Below the pieces are notes generated by a model. The model was not told where the DNA came from, searched no databases, and saw nothing but the letters and a program-made list of their open reading frames with translations. This document shows positions 40,615 to 49,360 of a DNA stretch of 61,227 nucleotides, in pieces. The first letter of the stretch is position 1. The number at the start of each line of letters is the position of its first letter. Position numbers and translations under genes: made by a program. The DNA is from Hondaea fermentalgiana (taxonomy: Eukaryota; Sar; Bigyra; Thraustochytrida; Thraustochytriidae). The DNA lies in NCBI GenBank assembly GCA_014084085.1, contig NPFB01000079.1, positions 2,161 to 63,387 on the forward strand, written 5' to 3'.

Positions 40615-41152
40615 CGTCTTCCATTCTCTTTCTCTCTCTCTCTTTCTTTTGTTGTCGAAGCTGTCTGTCACAAGAGGAGAGCGTGATAAGTGGATGCATT
40701 GATTACGCGTAGTCACTGCAAGCATGGTACGAGCGCCGTGTCCTGACTTGTTTGGCGGCATGGTGCATAGCTTGTCTGTGTACCATGGACTATACATTGC
40801 TGCGGCGGCGAGTCTACATATCTCACCACTCTCCCCCGCCTTTTTTTTTTTGAGAAGATAATCGTGTTTTTTTGTTGTTGTTCGTGTTCGTAGACTTGAC
40901 ATCAATTTTTTTTGAGCTTGTTGTTCTGCAAGGAAAGAAAAGAGCTTTGCATGACACGTAAAAATTGAAAAAAGGGAAAAAGGGGGCGGCATTCTACAAT
41001 GGCCCTCGTCCCTCTCTGTACAAAGCTTCTCATCCCTCACCAACCTGAATACTTGCGACAATTTTCTCGAGAAATGAAACGAAAAAGTTAAAGTCGATGT
41101 GGCGACAGCTTGCACAATCCTTTCCGTCATTGCCGCGTAATCCTCGTTTCCA
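40615..41152. other. Convergent 3' region phosphatase fusion/PTGES2
   Basis: About 540 bases, T-rich near the left (CTCTCTCTCTCTTTC; TTTTTTTTTT near 40842) and GA-rich right. A long antisense open frame crosses it but has no family character. No gene seen. Confidence 0.55.
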
Positions 41153-42112
41153 TTAAAGACCAATCTTGGCACGATTCGTCTCGACCTGCTCCTTGACAGA
41201 CTTGTACCATGTCCAAAAGGCATCCTTGTGCGCAAGGTCCTTCTCGGACAAATCTTTCCAAGTTCCATAATTGCCCTCGATGGAACGAAGGACTCCAAAA
41301 ACGGCGAGATCAGCCGTGTCCGGAACGTCGCTGCCTGAGTGGAAGCGCTTGCCTGCCAAACCCTCCCCAGCCCACTTGTCGACGGCTTCAAAGAGATCCT
41401 GGCGCGGGTCGTCGCTGAGATTGTACTTTTTCTTGGATCGCTTCGCGATCATGAACATGGCCAATGCGCCCGCATAGCGAATGCTCAGCTTTTGCATTGC
41501 CGAGAAATTGCTCTCGTTCGTAATGTAATCGAACGCCTGGAGCGCCTCGCCAGGCGAGCGATAAATGTTCGCGGGTAGCACGTGCACAAGGTGATCGTCG
41601 ACCCATTGGAACCATTTTTCCTCTGACGCCGACAGCGGCTTATCCTCACCAAGCATTGTCTTGATGATCTCCCCGGATCCGTTGATCTGGGTGTCGCCGA
41701 CCATGGCGAAGGGAACCATTCTGTACGAGGAGAACTTGATCTCGGCCTTGGTGAGCGGATTCACCTCGATTCTCTCGTGCGGGATAGCATGGAACTCCAG
41801 AAACGTCTGTGCCTTGTTGCAAAACGGGCACACGTCATACTGATACAGCTTGAGCGGCTCCTCGGCGGTGATGGCCCGTGCCGTCGGCATCGCCGCCGAG
41901 GCGAGTGTTCGCGCCGCGCTCGAGTGCTCGATCCAGGCCGCCGTCGTCGCCATGACGGCGGCACCGCTCACCAGACTCGCCGTCCTTCCTCTGGAGCTGC
42001 TGCTGCCGCTCGCCTCGCGTGCATTGCGAGCCCCGGACGCCAGCCCGCGACGCTGCTGCGGCGCCAGCGTCGACGCCAGACGCGTCGCAGCCGCCTTGGT
42101 CGCAGCCCGCAT
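41153..42112 (-). CDS. PTGES2: Prostaglandin E synthase 2-like (glutaredoxin/GST fold)
   Basis: A 319-residue protein of the membrane-associated PGES-2 family. The N-terminal 50 residues are Arg/Ala/Ser-rich and fit a mitochondrial presequence; a hydrophobic stretch follows (SLVSGAAVMATTAAW). A thioredoxin-like domain begins at KLYQYDVCPFCNKAQTF with the redox pair Cys95/Cys98, then EVNPLTKAEIKFSSYRMVPF and the GSH-site element INGSGEII. The rest (about 165-315) is a GST-type helical domain ending in a family-like FWTWYKSVKEQV. The family is linked to prostaglandin H2 isomerisation in animals, but a redox or glutathione role is more likely in a protist (inference). Single exon. Confidence 0.88.
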   Translation of the reverse strand: MRAATKAAATRLASTLAPQQRRGLASGARNAREASGSSSSRGRTASLVSGAAVMATTAAWIEHSSAARTLASAAMPTARAITAEEPLKLYQYDVCPFCNKAQTFLEFHAIPHERIEVNPLTKAEIKFSSYRMVPFAMVGDTQINGSGEIIKTMLGEDKPLSASEEKWFQWVDDHLVHVLPANIYRSPGEALQAFDYITNESNFSAMQKLSIRYAGALAMFMIAKRSKKKYNLSDDPRQDLFEAVDKWAGEGLAGKRFHSGSDVPDTADLAVFGVLRSIEGNYGTWKDLSEKDLAHKDAFWTWYKSVKEQVETNRAKIGL

Positions 42113-43019
42113 CCTGCTCGGGCTTCTCTTGCTCGCTCCAACCTCGGGTCCCAGACCCGCGCGCAGGCCGCGAAGGCAGAGTTTCCGACGCGCGCGCCTT
42201 TCCGCTTCGCGCTCGCCGGCTCGCGCTCCGCGGTCTCGGTCTCGGTCTCGGTCTCGAGGTCTCGGTCTCGAGGTCTCGGCGACTCGAGTTTGCCTGTCTC
42301 TGCAAAAAGCCTCGCGCGCGTCCGTGGCCGCGGCAGCTCCCGTCGCGCATCTTATCCTCGACTACACAGTATATCCTCGCCTACCGGCCCTGCTTGGCCC
42401 CCGGTTTCCGTTCTTCTCCCGCGCCAAGAAACAGATATGGAACGATTGTATCCCGTGATTTCCTCCCTTTTTAAACCCGTTATCTTACGGTAGACGCAGA
42501 ATATTCGCGGCATTCCCAATCTGCGTCCAGAGGCGCCTTAAACCAGAGGCGCGGGAGCGGGCGCGCGAAGCGGGGCGTTAAGGCGGAAGCGCGGCGGTGG
42601 TTGCCCCAGTCATTCAAATCCGCGCAGCCGCGCCGCGCGAGAGAGGAAAAACCACGCGAGCAAAGCCGAGCGGAGGAGCGAGCGGCGCGCGCGCAGACCC
42701 CGGCTGCGCGCCCGGCGCCCGCGCGAGGAAGGACCCGCGCGAAGAGCAGAGCCGAGCCCGCCCCTCCCCCGCGCGCGGCCCTCGCCCCCGCCCCCGCTCT
42801 CGATCAGACCCGGCCGGCGGTCGCGGCGAGCGGATCATCGCCGTCGAGGCCGAGCGCGAGGGCGACGTTGACGACGCCGAGGACGGCAGCGACGGCGGCG
42901 GGAAGGCGCGGCAGCGCGAGGCGGCCGAGTGGAGAAGGCTCCGGAGAAGGTCCGTGCTCTGCTGCTGCTGCTGCTGCTGCTGCTGCCGGTCCGAGGTGGT
43001 CGCGGAGGAGGAAAAAGAG
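42113..43019. other. Divergent promoter PTGES2 / cullin-3
   Basis: About 900 bases between two divergent starts. It holds a TCTCGG array at 42231-42279 and a (CTG)n run at 42959-42987 just before the cullin ATG. An open frame extends upstream of the cullin ATG from GTG 42597, but its translation is Arg/Ala/Pro-rich leader sequence. Confidence 0.55.
42231..42279. repeat. (GGTCTC)n tandem repeat
   Basis: Imperfect hexanucleotide units GGTCTC with GGTCTCGA variants, about 120 bases upstream of the PTGES2 start. Confidence 0.9.
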
Positions 43020-45281
43020 ATGATTGGCCACCGCGGAGGCGCCCGCGGGAGCGGCGCGGGCGCTGGCGGCGCGGGCGGGCCCGGCGCGAAGCGGCTGAAG
43101 ATCACGCTGCGCAAGGCTCGCCCTGCGCTGCCCGCAGACTACCTGGAGTCGAGCTGGAATGCCCTGGAGACGGCGGTGCGCGCGATCCAGGAGCAGCGCG
43201 CCGTGGAGCAGAGCCGCGAGGAGCTCTACCACATGGTGGAGGGCCTATGCATGCACAAGCAGGCGGCGGCGCTGTGCACGCGGCTCGAGGGTGTCTTGGA
43301 AAAGCATATCGAGGCGTCTCTGCGCAGACTCGTGGGCCAGACCCCGGACCACGCCGCCTTTCTGGAGCTCGTCACGGACATGTGGCAAAATTACTGCCAG
43401 CAAATGCACTCGATTCGCAGTATCTTTCTCTACCTAGACCGCTCGTACGTCATTGCGGAGGCGTCGCTGCGGTCCATCTGGGACATTGGTCTCCGCATGT
43501 TCCGCAAGTACCTGGAGGCGGCGCCCGAGGTGGAAAGTAAAGTAATCCGCGGCTTCCTGGACCTCATTGCACGCGAACGCGCCGGCGAGGCCGTAAACCA
43601 GTCCACGGGCACGTGCGTGGTGCGCATGCTCGTGGCTCTTGATTTATACGAGTCAAAATTTGAGCCTAAACTTCTCGAAGAGACACGCGAGTTCTATCGC
43701 GCCGAGTCCAGCAGCATGCTCGAGCAGAGCCCCGTGGCCGACTACCTGCAGCACGTGAATCGCCGTCTGCAAGAGGAAAAGCAGCGCGTGGCGCGCTATC
43801 TCGACCCGCAGACGCGCATCCCGCTCGTGCGCGCCTGCGAAAAGGAACTCATCAGCGAGCATGTGTCCGTCTTGTTAGAAAAGGGCTTTGACACGCTGGT
43901 TCGCGAGAAACGTGCCGAGGATCTCGGGCGCATGTTTGCGCTGCTCAAGCGCGTCGACGCGCTTTCGCAGATGCGCGCAGCCCTGTCGGCGCACGTCAAG
44001 CGCCGCGGCGCGCAAATTGTACAGACGGACGAATCCAAGGACAAGGAAATGGTGCCAACGCTGCTGCAGCTCATGGAAGACCTCATGGAGCTTCAGCGTA
44101 CCGCGATGCAGGGTAACGAGGACTTTGATCGCACGATTCGCGATGCGTTCGAGGCCTTTCTCAACTCGCGTGGCAACCGGCCTGCAGAACTCATTGCAAA
44201 GTACATTGACCGCCAGCTGCGCTCCGGCGTCAAGGGCGCGGGCGGCGAGGACGCCGTCGAAACTCTCTTGGAAAAGGTCGTTGTACTCTTTCGCTTTCTC
44301 AGCGCTAAGGATACCTTTGAGGCCTTTTACAAGAAGGACCTCGCCAAGCGTCTCTTGCTTGGACGGTCGGCCTCCACGGACCTTGAGCGCTCGATGATCA
44401 CCAAGCTCAAGACCGAGTGCGGGTCTCGCTTTACGAACCGCCTCGAGGGCATGTTCAAGGACATGGACATTTCTAAAGAGACCATGACCCAGTTCGCCAA
44501 GGATCCCCTCTACCAGGAGCGCGGCTTTGACACGGAAATTCATGTCAACGTGCTTAGCACAAGCAATTGGCCAGCTTACCCGGTCATGAAAAACCTCAAG
44601 TTACCGGAGCGAATGTCGGCTTGCGAAAGCGCCTTTGAAAAATTCTACAAGAGCAAATTTAAGGAGGGCCGCCGTCTCACCTGGCAGCATTCTCTTGGTC
44701 ATTGCATTCTTCGCGCGGACCTACCGGGAGGCCGCAAGGAGCTTGAGGTTTCCTTTTATCAGGCCATCGTTCTTCTTTTGTACAACGAGCTCCCGGCGGG
44801 GGGCCAGGAGTTCACTGCAAGCGTACTGCGTGAGCGCACGGGTCTCGAAGAAGGCGAGCTAAATCGCACGCTGCTTTCACTGGGAAGTCCCCAGGCGCGC
44901 CTACTTTTGCGCGAGCCCAAGGCCAGCGTGCGGGACCCGATCAAACCTACAGACCGTTTCGTTATGAACAGTGCCTTTCGTTCGGACCGCTTTCGTATCA
45001 AGATCAACTCGATCCAAATCAAGGAAACCACCTCGGAGAACCGAGAGACGCACGAGCGCGTGCAACAGGACCGCCAGTATCAGATTGATGCCGCAATCGT
45101 GCGCATCATGAAGGCACGCAAGGCGTTGGGCCACCAGGAGCTGCTCGAGGAGATCTTCAAGCAGCTGCGTTTTCCCGCCACTGCGCAGTTAATCAAACAG
45201 CGCATCGCAAGTCTAATTGACCGCGAATACCTTGAGCGCTCCGCGCCGCCCCCGAATGGTGCCTACAAGTATATGGCATAA
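43020..45281 (+). CDS. CUL3: Cullin-3
   Basis: A 753-residue cullin, the scaffold of BTB-adaptor CRL3 ubiquitin ligases. The N-terminal cullin repeats run to about residue 390. The opening KRLKITLRKARPALPADYLESSW resembles CUL3, and YLDRSYV and MFRKYL segments follow. The cullin homology domain (about 400-640) contains FYKKDLAKRLLLGRSAS, EFTASVLRERTGL and the LKTECGSRFTNRLEGMFKD block. The C-terminal winged helix has IVRIMKARKAL with predicted neddylation lysine 698, and the protein ends in the family's PPPNGAYKYMA form. Length matches human CUL3 (768). The start at ATG 43020 (MIGHRGG) is chosen because upstream sequence is low complexity. Confidence 0.95.
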   Translation: MIGHRGGARGSGAGAGGAGGPGAKRLKITLRKARPALPADYLESSWNALETAVRAIQEQRAVEQSREELYHMVEGLCMHKQAAALCTRLEGVLEKHIEASLRRLVGQTPDHAAFLELVTDMWQNYCQQMHSIRSIFLYLDRSYVIAEASLRSIWDIGLRMFRKYLEAAPEVESKVIRGFLDLIARERAGEAVNQSTGTCVVRMLVALDLYESKFEPKLLEETREFYRAESSSMLEQSPVADYLQHVNRRLQEEKQRVARYLDPQTRIPLVRACEKELISEHVSVLLEKGFDTLVREKRAEDLGRMFALLKRVDALSQMRAALSAHVKRRGAQIVQTDESKDKEMVPTLLQLMEDLMELQRTAMQGNEDFDRTIRDAFEAFLNSRGNRPAELIAKYIDRQLRSGVKGAGGEDAVETLLEKVVVLFRFLSAKDTFEAFYKKDLAKRLLLGRSASTDLERSMITKLKTECGSRFTNRLEGMFKDMDISKETMTQFAKDPLYQERGFDTEIHVNVLSTSNWPAYPVMKNLKLPERMSACESAFEKFYKSKFKEGRRLTWQHSLGHCILRADLPGGRKELEVSFYQAIVLLLYNELPAGGQEFTASVLRERTGLEEGELNRTLLSLGSPQARLLLREPKASVRDPIKPTDRFVMNSAFRSDRFRIKINSIQIKETTSENRETHERVQQDRQYQIDAAIVRIMKARKALGHQELLEEIFKQLRFPATAQLIKQRIASLIDREYLERSAPPPNGAYKYMA

Positions 45282-46020
45282 TGGGTGACGGCGAGGTTGT
45301 CATGGAAACAATGTGGCGGCTGATGTCAGAGGGTGTCTTGAGAACGCCTTTGCGAACACGATCCGTCGGCAAGAACGAGTTTGCTTGCGGTATTTCGCCA
45401 TCACGAGGACGAGATTCTTTGGGAATGCATTGTCGATCGCCACGTTTCGTTTCACCACGTGAAGTCGTTTTGCTCTGCAAGATCTCTTGCCTTGTTGGTT
45501 GGGGTTTTACAATCTTTACTTGCTTCTCAGACAGCTTTTTTAAAAAATTTGCGATAATGAATCTGTACGACATTGGTTCGTTTTGGTGTTTTGGGGCAAG
45601 GTGAAGACTCAAGTCAACGGTTGTGAGTTGTTACTGTTCATGGAAAAAGTTAAGAACGAAATGGGGTGTTTTCATGGAAAATAAGAATGAAATTGTGTTG
45701 CAGTTGTCTGTTGTGGAAGATCAAGACATTGTTTTGTTCGTGAAAAAAAAAAAGAATGATATTGTATTTGCGGATTTACGGTGGTGCGCTTTGCGCAAAA
45801 AGATGAAGCGAAAAGTATAATCTTTCTTCTTGGTCGAAGTGCAGGACCCTGTGCCGGCTGTCATACGCGGCACAATGAAAGCTTTGGGAACCTGCGCTCG
45901 TCATCAGAGGCTCGATCTTATTTGGGCCAAAAGCGTACCGCTGCATGCCGCAGCGATTTGCTCGCGTCATGTCGTAATTGTTGGATAACAAAACATGTCG
46001 CAGAGCGGGGAATCGAGGAT
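45282..46020. other. Convergent 3' region cullin-3 / selenoprotein W
   Basis: 740 bases. The left part is the cullin 3' side; the right part is the 3' untranslated region of the - strand selenoprotein W gene, where a SECIS element is expected (candidate at 45855-45910). No other gene recognised. Confidence 0.5.
45855..45910 (-). promoter_or_regulatory. Candidate SECIS element
   Basis: On the - strand, about 115 bases after the SelW stop, ATGA (45904-45901) is followed by GCGCA, an unpaired AAA (45885-45883), a TGTGC that can pair with GCGCA (one G-U), and then TATGAC. This gives the order ATGA...AAA...TGA expected for a SECIS quartet and apical loop. The lower helix is weak with mismatches, and the spacing from ATGA to AAA (15) is slightly long. 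It is a candidate only; no fold was computed. Confidence 0.3.
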
Positions 46021-46456
46021 CTACTCCTTGCTGTCCAGGAAGTCCTGGATTTTGTCTACGATGGCCTGAACCTCGGCAGCCGACTGGCATTTGCCTTGGC
46101 CACGCGTTGACTTGGAGTGGAGCAGGTCACCTGTCTCGGTGAGCGTCACCTCAAAGTTGCCCGTCGTGCCCGGGTCCTCCTGGCCTACGACTTTGACATC
46201 GTCGCCGAATTCCTCTTCCAGTTGCTGCTTGAGCGCCCGGAAGTACTTGCTGTACCCTGTGCAGCCACGTTGGTTGTGGTCGTCGGCAGTCGCCGTCGTC
46301 GTTCACGCGTTAGCTTTTGCTTCAGGCCGGCCATCTTGCACTCCCGCGTCGAGACCGCGCAGGGCCGCGCAGGCCGCGCCGCCCGCGCGCTGCGTATGTG
46401 CGTGCGCGTAACCTACCTCAGCCGCCGCAATACTGCACGTTGATCGTAGCCACCAT
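46021..46456 (-). CDS. SELENOW: Selenoprotein W, UGA at codon 13, two exons
   Basis: The gene is invisible as a plain ORF. Exon 1 is 46417-46456 (- strand) and ends ...TAT TGC GGC GGC TGA G; intron 46257-46416 is GTAGGT...CACAG (160 bases); exon 2 is 46021-46256 and ends in TAG. Joined, it gives 91 residues with the SelW redox motif C-G-G-U (Cys10, Sec13) followed by GYSKYFRALK, and the rest matches the Rdx family: an EEEFGDDVKVVG strand, TGNFEVTL and LLHSK. Sec13 and Cys10 are at the positions of mammalian SelW. The family is a small thioredoxin-fold cytosolic redox protein. The intron splits a Gly codon one base after UGA. Frame and splice phase agree throughout. Confidence 0.85.
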
Positions 46457-46745
46457 CGTGTCCTCTCCTTCGTGCGCCTGCGTCTCGTCTCTCGATTTCT
46501 CTCGTTACGGCTTTGGCAAGCTGAGCCTTCGTCGTGACGACGTCGATGATTGATGCCGATTGATGCCCTTCTTTACTTTCTTCTTTTTCTGTTCGCTCAT
46601 TCGACGCACAGCGCTCGGACGACGTGCCCGCTGCGCAACGCGCCATCGAAGCAGGTAATGCAGATAGCGCGCGCGGAGTAGAAGTAGAGATGCGTTTTTG
46701 GCGTGCAGCGAAAGCGACCAATTTCCGATCTCGCATGAGTGAAAC

Positions 46746-47054
46746 ATGGAGGGAATGACAAAGGGCGGGCGAGCGGGCGACCCGACCAGCCGTTCAGGAG
46801 CATCAGAATCGACGGCGGCTAATGATGAAAAGGAAAAGAGGGACATACAGATCCATCTTTGCTCGGGAATTTGGCGTCTACGTTTGTCTTGCAAACATGC
46901 GCGAGATTTGATAGAAAACGCTCAGACTCGACAATTTCCAACAACAAACAGAAAGATCCATGCGAAAAGAATGCACATCTTCAGAAAGCAAAATGTCTTC
47001 GTGGGGAGACAAAAAAAAAATGATCGCGTCTCCATCGATGCCAATGCATGTTAG
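46746..47054 (+). CDS. Weak 102-codon ORF, unknown
   Basis: An ATG frame with hydrophilic composition (ASESTAANDEKEKRDIQ, then KKNDRVSIDANAC). No family, no repeats, no signal peptide. It lies 290 bases upstream of, and divergent from, SelW. It may be chance. Confidence 0.22.
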   Translation: MEGMTKGGRAGDPTSRSGASESTAANDEKEKRDIQIHLCSGIWRLRLSCKHARDLIENAQTRQFPTTNRKIHAKRMHIFRKQNVFVGRQKKNDRVSIDANAC

Positions 47055-47339
47055 CTCTGGCCTATTTTGAACGGACGAATGCGACCGGATAAGGCTCTTT
47101 TTTTTTAAATTATTTTATTTTTTAAATTAATTGAGTCCACTCGGGAATGAAGTACCTTTTGGCCTGATTGTTCCTGATGAGTTGCTTGCTATTGACCTGA
47201 TACTTTCTTGTTAAAGTATTGCTTGCTCTAGACCTCCGGTCGGCTCTGGATAGTTGTTGATTGGTCAGCACTGTGATCTCTGAGCTTCCGCATGTTGAAC
47301 ACGACGTTGGACTTACCTTGTTGTGATCGTCCTGAGCTA

Positions 47340-47887
47340 CTAAGTTTCAAGATCGAACGCTGGTCGCGATGAACCGGCAAAAGGAGACTCTCTAGAGAGG
47401 TTAGTTGTGCTTTAACGTCGTTACCCTGTTTCACAGAAAGCATGCATGCACAAATAGTGGTCCGTGTGCAGCACAACGTAAGGGGTCTCGAGAATGCAGG
47501 CAGCACATTCCATAGCAAATGCAGGCATGTGCAGCCCAGTGTAGTATACTTTTTCCTGAGAGCAAGCGCAAGGATTTTCTAAAAAAAAATGATCAATAAA
47601 ATGTGGACGACGTTTTCCAACAAAAAAGGCTTCGCGCGAGAAAAGAGGGAGACAACCAGGCTGAAAGCTTGTACGCTGTCTTGTCTTTTATCATTTGAGA
47701 ACGAAAATGATACAAGATCCACAGCACAAGCTTCGTATTTCCACTGTCTAAATGTTGTTCTCGCGCTTTGGACGTAGGATCGGCACATTTGGGGAGGAAT
47801 AAATGCTGTGTAGCCTAATAGCTTACGAGGTTTCCCACAGCTGGTTACCACACTTGCGAATGTGAGGGCATATTTCCAGCCGAGGTC
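47340..47887 (-). CDS. Partial spliced gene with Cys/His-rich exon
   Basis: A proposed chain of three 3' exons on -: 47827-47887, 47425-47578 and 47340-47391. Introns are 47579-47826 (GTAAGC...ATTTTTTTTTAG) and 47392-47424 (GTAACG...CTAACCTCTCTAG). Phases agree (61+154+52 bases, open to TAG). The middle exon reads as a metal-binding-like segment: MECAACILET, then HTDHYLCMHAFCE. No start was found; the first exon must lie upstream, where the donor GAT|GTAAGCG near 48000 is strong. It could be a 3' continuation or isoform of the neighbouring Ser-rich gene, or a separate gene. Product unknown. Confidence 0.33.
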
Positions 47888-48043
47888 CTATACTTTAAGG
47901 TACAAGGCGACTTCGGTCGGATAGTTTCACAGAGGTTGGGGAAAAAGTCTAAGGGGGAAAGGCGATCAATAGGAAAAAAAAATGGATTGAACGCTTACAT
48001 CACAGTAGACCCACAGTCGATGCCAATGCGGTCAAGGAGAGCC

Positions 48044-49360
48044 TTATGCTTGAGTTGATGTGAGAGTGTTGTCAAGGAGGGCGCGGCGCGCGAGAACGAG
48101 GTCTCGGGCAATGTAAAAGCAGTCGTGGCAAAGCGCGTCGGCCTCCCTTGGTATTTTGTCGACGCGATAAGAAAGAAAGCTTTCGAGACAGTCGCGCACG
48201 AGACTGGCAATGATTTCCTCGGTGTGAATGGCAAAGGTCGAGCTGTCCTGCTCCAAGCTGGAAGGCTCGTATATTTCGTTGTCCACAAAACGCTTGCACT
48301 TGCGCACAAGCTCGGCGTACGTTTCAATGTGATGGTCACGTGCCACCGAGGCCCTCTTGCGCGGAAGGAATTCTTGGATGCTTGCGCCCTCGTAGGAGAC
48401 GTCTGTGAGTTCTCGACGACACCAGTCTTGAATCATGTCGAAGAACTCGGCCTCACGCGTGTACTCGGGGCTCCGCACGCGCTTGCTATTTTTGTTTCGT
48501 CGCTTCGAGCGCCTGCGTTGTTTCTTGCTCAGATCCCGTGCGCGGTCGGAGAGTGCACATGTCTCGTCTGGAACGACAGAGCCAAATTCATCACCATCAA
48601 CGACGCCTGCTTGCTGCGCCATCATCGTATGCCCGCGCGACATTCCCGGAGATTTCGGTCCACCCAAGACCATCTCTCCATTTAGGCTGTATGATGCCGC
48701 ATCATCTTGCTGCTCCTCCTCTACGTCCTCCTCTTCTTCCTGAGGCACTTCGTAGCTGCGTACGGTCACTTGGTCTGCAAAACGGACCATGAGCTTGCGC
48801 TTTTCTTTGCCTTCTGGCGCTGATGTTGGGCGTCTTCGTCGTCGCGCGAGGCTTTGTCGCAATTTGGCAGATATTCGCAGGGAGCGCGCGCGCATGCTGT
48901 TGGTTTTCCGGGGGTCTTCCACGTCTTCCCAGTCTTTGGCCGCGGCACTTGCGCTGTCGTCATCGAGGTCGTAGCGTTTCTCGACCTCGCTAGCGCGCCT
49001 TCTCATTTCTTGTTGCTTTTGCACAGTATCTCTCCATTTGCGCTGCAGCCGATCGAGGTTTCTGACCTTGCCATCGCCGCCGGAGCTCCTCCTACTGCTG
49101 CTATCACTGCTGCTGCTATTTCTCCTTTCCGTCGCGCTAGAGTCTGCGTCTGCAATCGTGCTCGTACTCGTGCTGCTTGCGCTACTTGCGCTGTTCGAGC
49201 TGCCCGCGCTGCTCGAGCTGCTGACGCTGCTCGTGCTCCACGAGTCGCTGCTGGTGCTTCCCTGCACCTCGAAGCTGCTGTAGTTTGCGCGCTCCGTGCG
49301 CTTGCGGCTGCGCCGCGAGCTGCCGTCGCCGCCGTCGTCGCCTCGCTGGCCGGCCGCCAT
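48044..49360 (-). CDS. Ser-rich protein with C-terminal helical domain, unknown
   Basis: A 438-residue protein not recognised as any family. The first 110 residues are nearly all Ser/Ala/Thr after a basic RRSRKRTERAN patch. The middle carries LMVRFADQVTVRSYEVP (about residue 205) with a V-R-F core that resembles PP1-docking RVxF motifs, then an acidic EEEEDVEEEQQDD run and a KKQRRRSKRRNKNSKR nuclear-localisation-like cluster. The last 130 residues are ordered and helical (AEFFDMIQDWCRRELTDVS, then ETYAELVRKCKRFVDNEIY). The start at 49360 has the best context (ACCATGG); an ATG at 49552 would add 64 low-complexity residues. Downstream splice signals raise the chance of a longer isoform. Confidence 0.6.
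   Translation of the reverse strand: MAAGQRGDDGGDGSSRRSRKRTERANYSSFEVQGSTSSDSWSTSSVSSSSSAGSSNSASSASSTSTSTIADADSSATERRNSSSSDSSSRRSSGGDGKVRNLDRLQRKWRDTVQKQQEMRRRASEVEKRYDLDDDSASAAAKDWEDVEDPRKTNSMRARSLRISAKLRQSLARRRRRPTSAPEGKEKRKLMVRFADQVTVRSYEVPQEEEEDVEEEQQDDAASYSLNGEMVLGGPKSPGMSRGHTMMAQQAGVVDGDEFGSVVPDETCALSDRARDLSKKQRRRSKRRNKNSKRVRSPEYTREAEFFDMIQDWCRRELTDVSYEGASIQEFLPRKRASVARDHHIETYAELVRKCKRFVDNEIYEPSSLEQDSSTFAIHTEEIIASLVRDCLESFLSYRVDKIPREADALCHDCFYIARDLVLARRALLDNTLTSTQA

Larger units (their letters stand above)
46457..48043. other. AT-richer region with splice-like signals
   Basis: 1.6 kb between SelW and the Ser-rich gene. The left 600 bases are the SelW promoter, with a weak 102-codon + frame at 46746-47054. 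The right part holds strong - strand splice signals (see 47340-47887). AT-rich tracts occur near 47098-47130. Confidence 0.45.

Noticed and set aside
40405..41391. 328-codon frame on - between phosphatase fusion and PTGES2
   Set aside because: It overlaps the ends of two well-supported genes in other frames and has no domain.
45776..46090. 104-codon frame on - at the SelW locus
   Set aside because: It is in a different frame from the SelW exon 2 and overlaps it; the SelW frame has clear family sequence.
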